Assembly (NCBI GenBank): GCA_903953565.1
Contig: CAJBKE010000044.1
Coordinates: forward strand, 1 to 45,659
Length of the DNA stretch: 45,659 bases
Direction: 5' to 3'
Source of the DNA: an uncultured Verrucomicrobiota bacterium
Lineage (GTDB): Bacteria > Verrucomicrobiota > Verrucomicrobiia > Chthoniobacterales > JACTMZ01
Part shown: positions 42,345-45,659 of the stretch, piece after piece
Layout: each line of letters starts with the position of its first letter
Position numbering within the stretch: the first letter of the stretch is position 1
The notes under the pieces: generated by a model
What the model was told of the DNA's origin: nothing
The model's input: only the letters and a program-made list of their open reading frames with translations
Databases searched by the model: none
Made by a program: the position numbers and the translations under genes

Positions 42345-44249
42345 ATGAGGTTCCCTTTGGCCGTCTGGATTTTGGTTTTTCTCCTCGCGGCAGGCCGGAG
42401 TGAGCGGCTTGCCGCCCAGACGCCCGCGTCCACCCCCGCTTCTCCCGACGTGAGCGCAATCATGAAGGAGAGTTTCCCCACCGCGGAGCAACTCTCCTCT
42501 CCGAGGCCGACGCCTGCTCAAGTTCCCGCCGCAGCCGCGGCAATCGAACAACCTTCACCGCTCGCTCCCATGCCCGCCGGTATGCCGACGCCCATGCCGA
42601 GTCCCACCGCCGCACCTGTCACGACGCTGACCAATCCCGCGTCCTTATCGCTCGGCCTTGATGGCCCCGTGGAGCAGGGGATCCCCGATCCCATGCAGAT
42701 GACTTTTCCGACCGAGCCGGAAATCCCCGCACCGTCGGTGCAGCAGTCGCCCAATCCGGTCACCACGATCAAGCTGCCGCCGGCCAGTTCCCTCGAATTG
42801 CGTCTGACCCCCGATGCCAAGCGCCTCGGGATCGACGATGCGGTCAGCACGGCTTTGCAAAAAAATCCCGAGATCCTCGCGGCGATCCAGCAGATCCGCC
42901 TTACCCGCGGGCAAATGGTGCAGGTGCGCGCCGCGCTTTTGCCGACCTTGCAGGTCGATCCGGGCTACACTGTGCAGTCCGACACTCTGGCCAATCCCGG
43001 CTTCGACTTCGGTCTGGTCAACAACAACCAAGCATGGAATGTGGCCATCCAAATCAACCAGAACATCTGGTCCGGATGGAAAAACCAGGCGAACTTTTCC
43101 GCGGCGCGTCTGGCCAATGACAGCGCGTTTTACTCGCTGCGCCAAACCATCGACAAGGTGGTGGCCGACACCAAAAAACTTTTCTACGACGTCATCTTCA
43201 ATCGTGCGCTGATCCGCGTGCGCGAGGAGTCGGTTGCTGTTCTGCAGTCGCAATTGCAGGACCAGCAGAGCCGTTTCGAGGTCGGCACCGTGCCGCGCTT
43301 CAATGTCCTCCAAGCCGAAGTCGCGTTGGCCAATGCCATCCCGCCAGTCATTCAGGCGCGCAACGCTCTGCGAATTTCGCAATTTGCCTTGGTCAAACAG
43401 CTCGGACTCGATTACCCGAGCGATCCGGCGCTCGTGCCGATCGATGTGCTCGGACAACTGGATTACGACCCGATCAAGATCGATCTGGCCAAATCCGTGT
43501 TTACGGCGCTAACCCGGAATCCATCGCTCAAAGTGCAGCGCCAGAACATTCTCATCGGCAACGAACAGCTCAAGGCGGCGCTCTCCGGTTTCCAGCCCAC
43601 CCTCAACGCAACCGCGGGCTACCAGGCCTTTAACGTTCCCACTTCCTCCAGTCTCGATGATGCGGTCAACGGGCTTTTCTTTGGAGTGACCGGCAGCTGG
43701 AACATTTTCGACGGCTTGGCCACGGTCGGCGCGACGCAAGCCGCGCGCGCCTCTTTGCAGCAGTCCATGATCAACTATGACAATGGCGCCCGCGGCATCG
43801 AACTCGATGTGCAGCGCGCGGTCTCCAATCTCATCGAGGCACAGGAAGTGATCGACAGCCAGCGCGCCAACGTGGTCCAGGCCACCGAAGCCCTGCGGCT
43901 TTCTCGCGAGCGACTCGACGCCGGGGCGGGCACCCAACTGGATGTCCTCAATGCCCAGGTCTCCCTTCTGCAGGCGCAGACCACCGAATTGGAAGGGCGC
44001 TTTCGTTACATCACCGCACTGGCCGAATACAACCGCGTGCTCTCTCTGGATACGGTCTATGCCGACACCTATGACGATCCCATGCTGACAACCAAGGAAC
44101 GCACGCGCAACGATCTGCTCAATTCGACCGACAATCCCAATCCCGGTGTTCTCAATGGTGCCATGCCCAACAAACGCGACACCTTGCCCGTGCGCAAGGC
44201 CAAGCCGGCGCCCACTCCGGCGACAGGCAAAAGGAGCGTTAATCGCTGA
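42345..44249 (+). CDS. TolC-family outer-membrane efflux protein with Pro-rich N-terminal extension
   Basis: 634 residues from the ATG at 42345; the open frame upstream covers the lipoprotein gene in another frame. Signal peptide 1-25. Residues about 26-155 are rich in Pro, Ala, Ser and Thr (APMPAGMPTPMPSP and similar) and are probably an unfolded linker. The outer-membrane-efflux domain follows with two repeats (about 160-380 and 385-600), marked by DAVSTALQKNPEILAAIQQI, QSQLQDQQSRFEVGTVPRFNVLQAEV and LSRERLDAGAGTQLDVLNAQVSLLQAQ. A basic tail ends the chain. It is the only TolC-like gene in the window and could serve the DevBCA-like exporter or another system. Confidence 0.92.
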   Translation: MRFPLAVWILVFLLAAGRSERLAAQTPASTPASPDVSAIMKESFPTAEQLSSPRPTPAQVPAAAAAIEQPSPLAPMPAGMPTPMPSPTAAPVTTLTNPASLSLGLDGPVEQGIPDPMQMTFPTEPEIPAPSVQQSPNPVTTIKLPPASSLELRLTPDAKRLGIDDAVSTALQKNPEILAAIQQIRLTRGQMVQVRAALLPTLQVDPGYTVQSDTLANPGFDFGLVNNNQAWNVAIQINQNIWSGWKNQANFSAARLANDSAFYSLRQTIDKVVADTKKLFYDVIFNRALIRVREESVAVLQSQLQDQQSRFEVGTVPRFNVLQAEVALANAIPPVIQARNALRISQFALVKQLGLDYPSDPALVPIDVLGQLDYDPIKIDLAKSVFTALTRNPSLKVQRQNILIGNEQLKAALSGFQPTLNATAGYQAFNVPTSSSLDDAVNGLFFGVTGSWNIFDGLATVGATQAARASLQQSMINYDNGARGIELDVQRAVSNLIEAQEVIDSQRANVVQATEALRLSRERLDAGAGTQLDVLNAQVSLLQAQTTELEGRFRYITALAEYNRVLSLDTVYADTYDDPMLTTKERTRNDLLNSTDNPNPGVLNGAMPNKRDTLPVRKAKPAPTPATGKRSVNR

Positions 44250-44251
44250 CC

Positions 44252-44896
44252 GTGGCGGCGCCGGATGTGTTCCAACCGCTCGACGCACTGACCCGCGTGC
44301 GCGCGCTCTTCTTGCCGCGGATCGAAGGTATCGACGTCGCTACCGACCGCGAAACGGCATTGCAACGTCTGGCTCCGGCCCATCGTGAGGCGCTGCGCGC
44401 TTCAGGATTCGATCCGGACTTCATGGCTACCGCGGAGCAGGTTCACGGCGGCGATGCTGCGGTGGTGAGCGCGGCGGGAAAAACTTCCGGTGTCGATGCC
44501 CTGGTCACGGCCACGCCACATCTGACCCTGGGTATTTACGTGGCCGATTGCGCGGCTGTCTATGTGGCGGACCGGAAGGGCCGCGCCATTGCGCTCCTTC
44601 ATTCCGGTCGTGCCGGCACCGAAGCGAATATCACCGGTCGCACGATCCGTCTCATGACGGAAGAATTCGGGATCGGACCCGCCGATCTCGCGGTGCACAT
44701 CAGTCCGTGTATCCGCCCCCCGCTTTACGAGACGGATTTTGCCGCGGCCATTCTGCGCCAAGCGCGCGAGGCCGGCGTCGGCGGGGTGGTCGACGATGGC
44801 ATTTGCACCGGGAAAAATGTGGCGCGCTATTATTCCTACCGCGTGGAACGTGGTCGCACCGGAAGAATGCTGGCTGCGCTGAAGCTCGTGCCATGA
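44252..44896 (+). CDS. pgeF: peptidoglycan editing factor / polyphenol oxidase family (PgeF/YfiH)
   Basis: 214 residues from a GTG two bases after the TolC stop. The family's Cu/Zn-type ligands are found: His65 in EQVHGGDA, Cys100 in YVADCAAV and His117 in LLHSGRAGT, although the usual HAGWRGT is changed to HSGRAGT. SPCIRPPLYE near residue 150 is also typical. PgeF removes wrongly attached residues (L-Ser at the peptide's first position) from cell-wall precursors. The stop overlaps the next gene's start (ATGA). Confidence 0.9.
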   Translation: MAAPDVFQPLDALTRVRALFLPRIEGIDVATDRETALQRLAPAHREALRASGFDPDFMATAEQVHGGDAAVVSAAGKTSGVDALVTATPHLTLGIYVADCAAVYVADRKGRAIALLHSGRAGTEANITGRTIRLMTEEFGIGPADLAVHISPCIRPPLYETDFAAAILRQAREAGVGGVVDDGICTGKNVARYYSYRVERGRTGRMLAALKLVP

Positions 44897-45603
44897 TCCG
44901 TCGCTTCCAGGAAGACCGACCTGAATGGATGGACGTGGTGGAAACGGCTACTCCCGAGTTGGAGGCCGATCTGGCCAATCTCGAATCGCTCAACCATCGG
45001 TTCGGAGCGCACCGCCTGGTGCTCGATTATCTCGGTCCGGTCATCGCGCGCCGTCAACCATTGCGTGTCCTCGATCTCGGCACGGGCGGCGCGGATATTC
45101 CGCGGGCCCTCGTCTTGCGTGCACGCGAAGCCGGTTGCCCCATCCTGGTGACGGCGGTCGATCGCCAGCAGCCAACCCTGGAAATCGCGGAGAAATTTTC
45201 CGCCGGGTTTCCCGAGATACGATTTGTTCGCGCCAACTTTCTCGATTTCGCCGAAGGCACGCTTTATGACGTTGTGCTCTGCAATCTCGTGCTGCACCAT
45301 CTGGATGAAACCGACGCCATCCGTTTGCTCCGCCGGTGTCGCGAGTTGACCCGCGGTGTGACTCTGGTCACCGATTTGCGCCGCTCGCGTCTTGCCCAAG
45401 CGGGTATTTTTGCGGTGACCGAACTGATTTATCGCGATCCGATGACCCGGCACGATGCGCGCCTTTCCGCTGAGCGGGCTTTTTCTTTCCCCGAGCTGCG
45501 CAAGCTGGCTATCGCCGCCGGTTGGTGGGGCTTCCGGCACCGCCGCGCACCGTTCTTCCGTCAGGCGCTCTGGATGGACGTGGCCGCGCGGATGCGGCGC
45601 TGA
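44893..45603 (+). CDS. class I SAM-dependent methyltransferase
   Basis: 236 residues from the ATG at 44893, which overlaps the pgeF stop. Motif I is VLDLGTGGADIPRAL (near 59-73), the acidic end of beta-2 is VTAVDRQQ, and LYDVVLCNLVLHHLDETDAIRLLR is motif IV/V with the HHLD pattern of UbiE-like and related small-molecule methyltransferases. The C-terminal part (ERAFSFPELRKLAIAAGW) is the usual lid. The substrate is not known. It is the last gene of the long plus-strand run. Confidence 0.88.
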   Translation: MIRRFQEDRPEWMDVVETATPELEADLANLESLNHRFGAHRLVLDYLGPVIARRQPLRVLDLGTGGADIPRALVLRAREAGCPILVTAVDRQQPTLEIAEKFSAGFPEIRFVRANFLDFAEGTLYDVVLCNLVLHHLDETDAIRLLRRCRELTRGVTLVTDLRRSRLAQAGIFAVTELIYRDPMTRHDARLSAERAFSFPELRKLAIAAGWWGFRHRRAPFFRQALWMDVAARMRR

Positions 45604-45627
45604 ACTGGATTTCGAGGTAGTGCGAGT

Positions 45628-45659
45628 TGTAGCGGCGGTCTATGACCGTCGGAACACAT
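45628..45659 (+). repeat. interspersed palindrome, family A (cut by window end)
   Basis: TGTAGCGGCGG, TCTATGA, CCGTCGG, 24 bases after the methyltransferase stop. An inverted partner may lie beyond the window edge, as at 24729-24797. Confidence 0.7.

Overview
The window is about 45.7 kb of GC-rich bacterial chromosome, packed with genes on both strands. Several things point to a Gram-negative member of the Verrucomicrobiota (PVC group): a PEP-CTERM surface protein; an ordered outer-membrane block bamA-skp-lpxD followed by an ABC exporter, a glycosyltransferase and a TolC-like protein; secreted planctomycete/verrucomicrobial-style fusions (thioredoxin-like + cytochrome c + copper monooxygenase); weak or absent Shine-Dalgarno sites; and short GC-rich palindromes scattered between genes. 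The phylum is inferred from gene content. I saw no phage, IS element, integrase, tRNA or CRISPR array.

Layout. 1-354: end of an rRNA operon (last bases of 23S, 5S rRNA, strong terminator). 355-6.9 kb: minus-strand genes, namely a broken DoxX-family gene, a membrane protein, a PEP-CTERM protein that looks like a pepsin-type aspartic protease, a small membrane peptide, a short-chain dehydrogenase lacking its catalytic Ser, a 161-bp three-stem palindromic element, acetyl-CoA synthetase and an SprT-like metalloprotein. 7.0-12.1 kb: a plus-strand operon starting at a good sigma70-type promoter (redoxin/cytochrome/copper-monooxygenase fusion, ABCG-like half transporter, HAD-IB phosphatase), convergent with a PlsC-like acyltransferase. 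13-16 kb: a glycosyltransferase and an integral-membrane acyltransferase interrupted by ankyrin repeats. 16-19.8 kb: a cytochrome b562-like protein and a haem-binding c-type protein (overlapping), then a DevBCA/MacB-like exporter with ATGA-type overlaps.

19.9-28.9 kb: membrane and propeller proteins, a TauE/SafE exporter, then a sulfur amino-acid neighbourhood: serine acetyltransferase, a cystathionine gamma-synthase of the long Str2-like type, a PatB/MalY-type cystathionine beta-lyase and a divergent Nramp-family carrier. A small AT-hook DNA-binding protein lies among them. 29-32.5 kb: a minus-strand run of a DUF1802 protein, thioredoxin reductase, a GT4 glycosyltransferase and a GNAT protein. 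32.6-45.6 kb: a long plus-strand run of bamA, skp, lpxD, cutA, trpC, ruvB, an MsbA-like ABC exporter, a glycosyltransferase, a lipoprotein, a TolC-like protein, pgeF and a methyltransferase. Much of this builds or maintains the cell envelope.

Three families of short interspersed palindromes (A: TGTAGCGGCGG...CCGCCGG; B: TAAGGTGGATCGCG...CGCGATCCACC; C: TGGAGGGCG...CGCCCTCCA) sit almost only between genes, and both B copies share the TAA stop codon of a flanking gene. The observations most worth a second look are the three-stem element at 4127-4287, the pepsin-like PEP-CTERM protein, the ankyrin-inserted acyltransferase, the multidomain copper/haem/thiol protein with its own ABC transporter, and the stop-codon-embedded palindromes.
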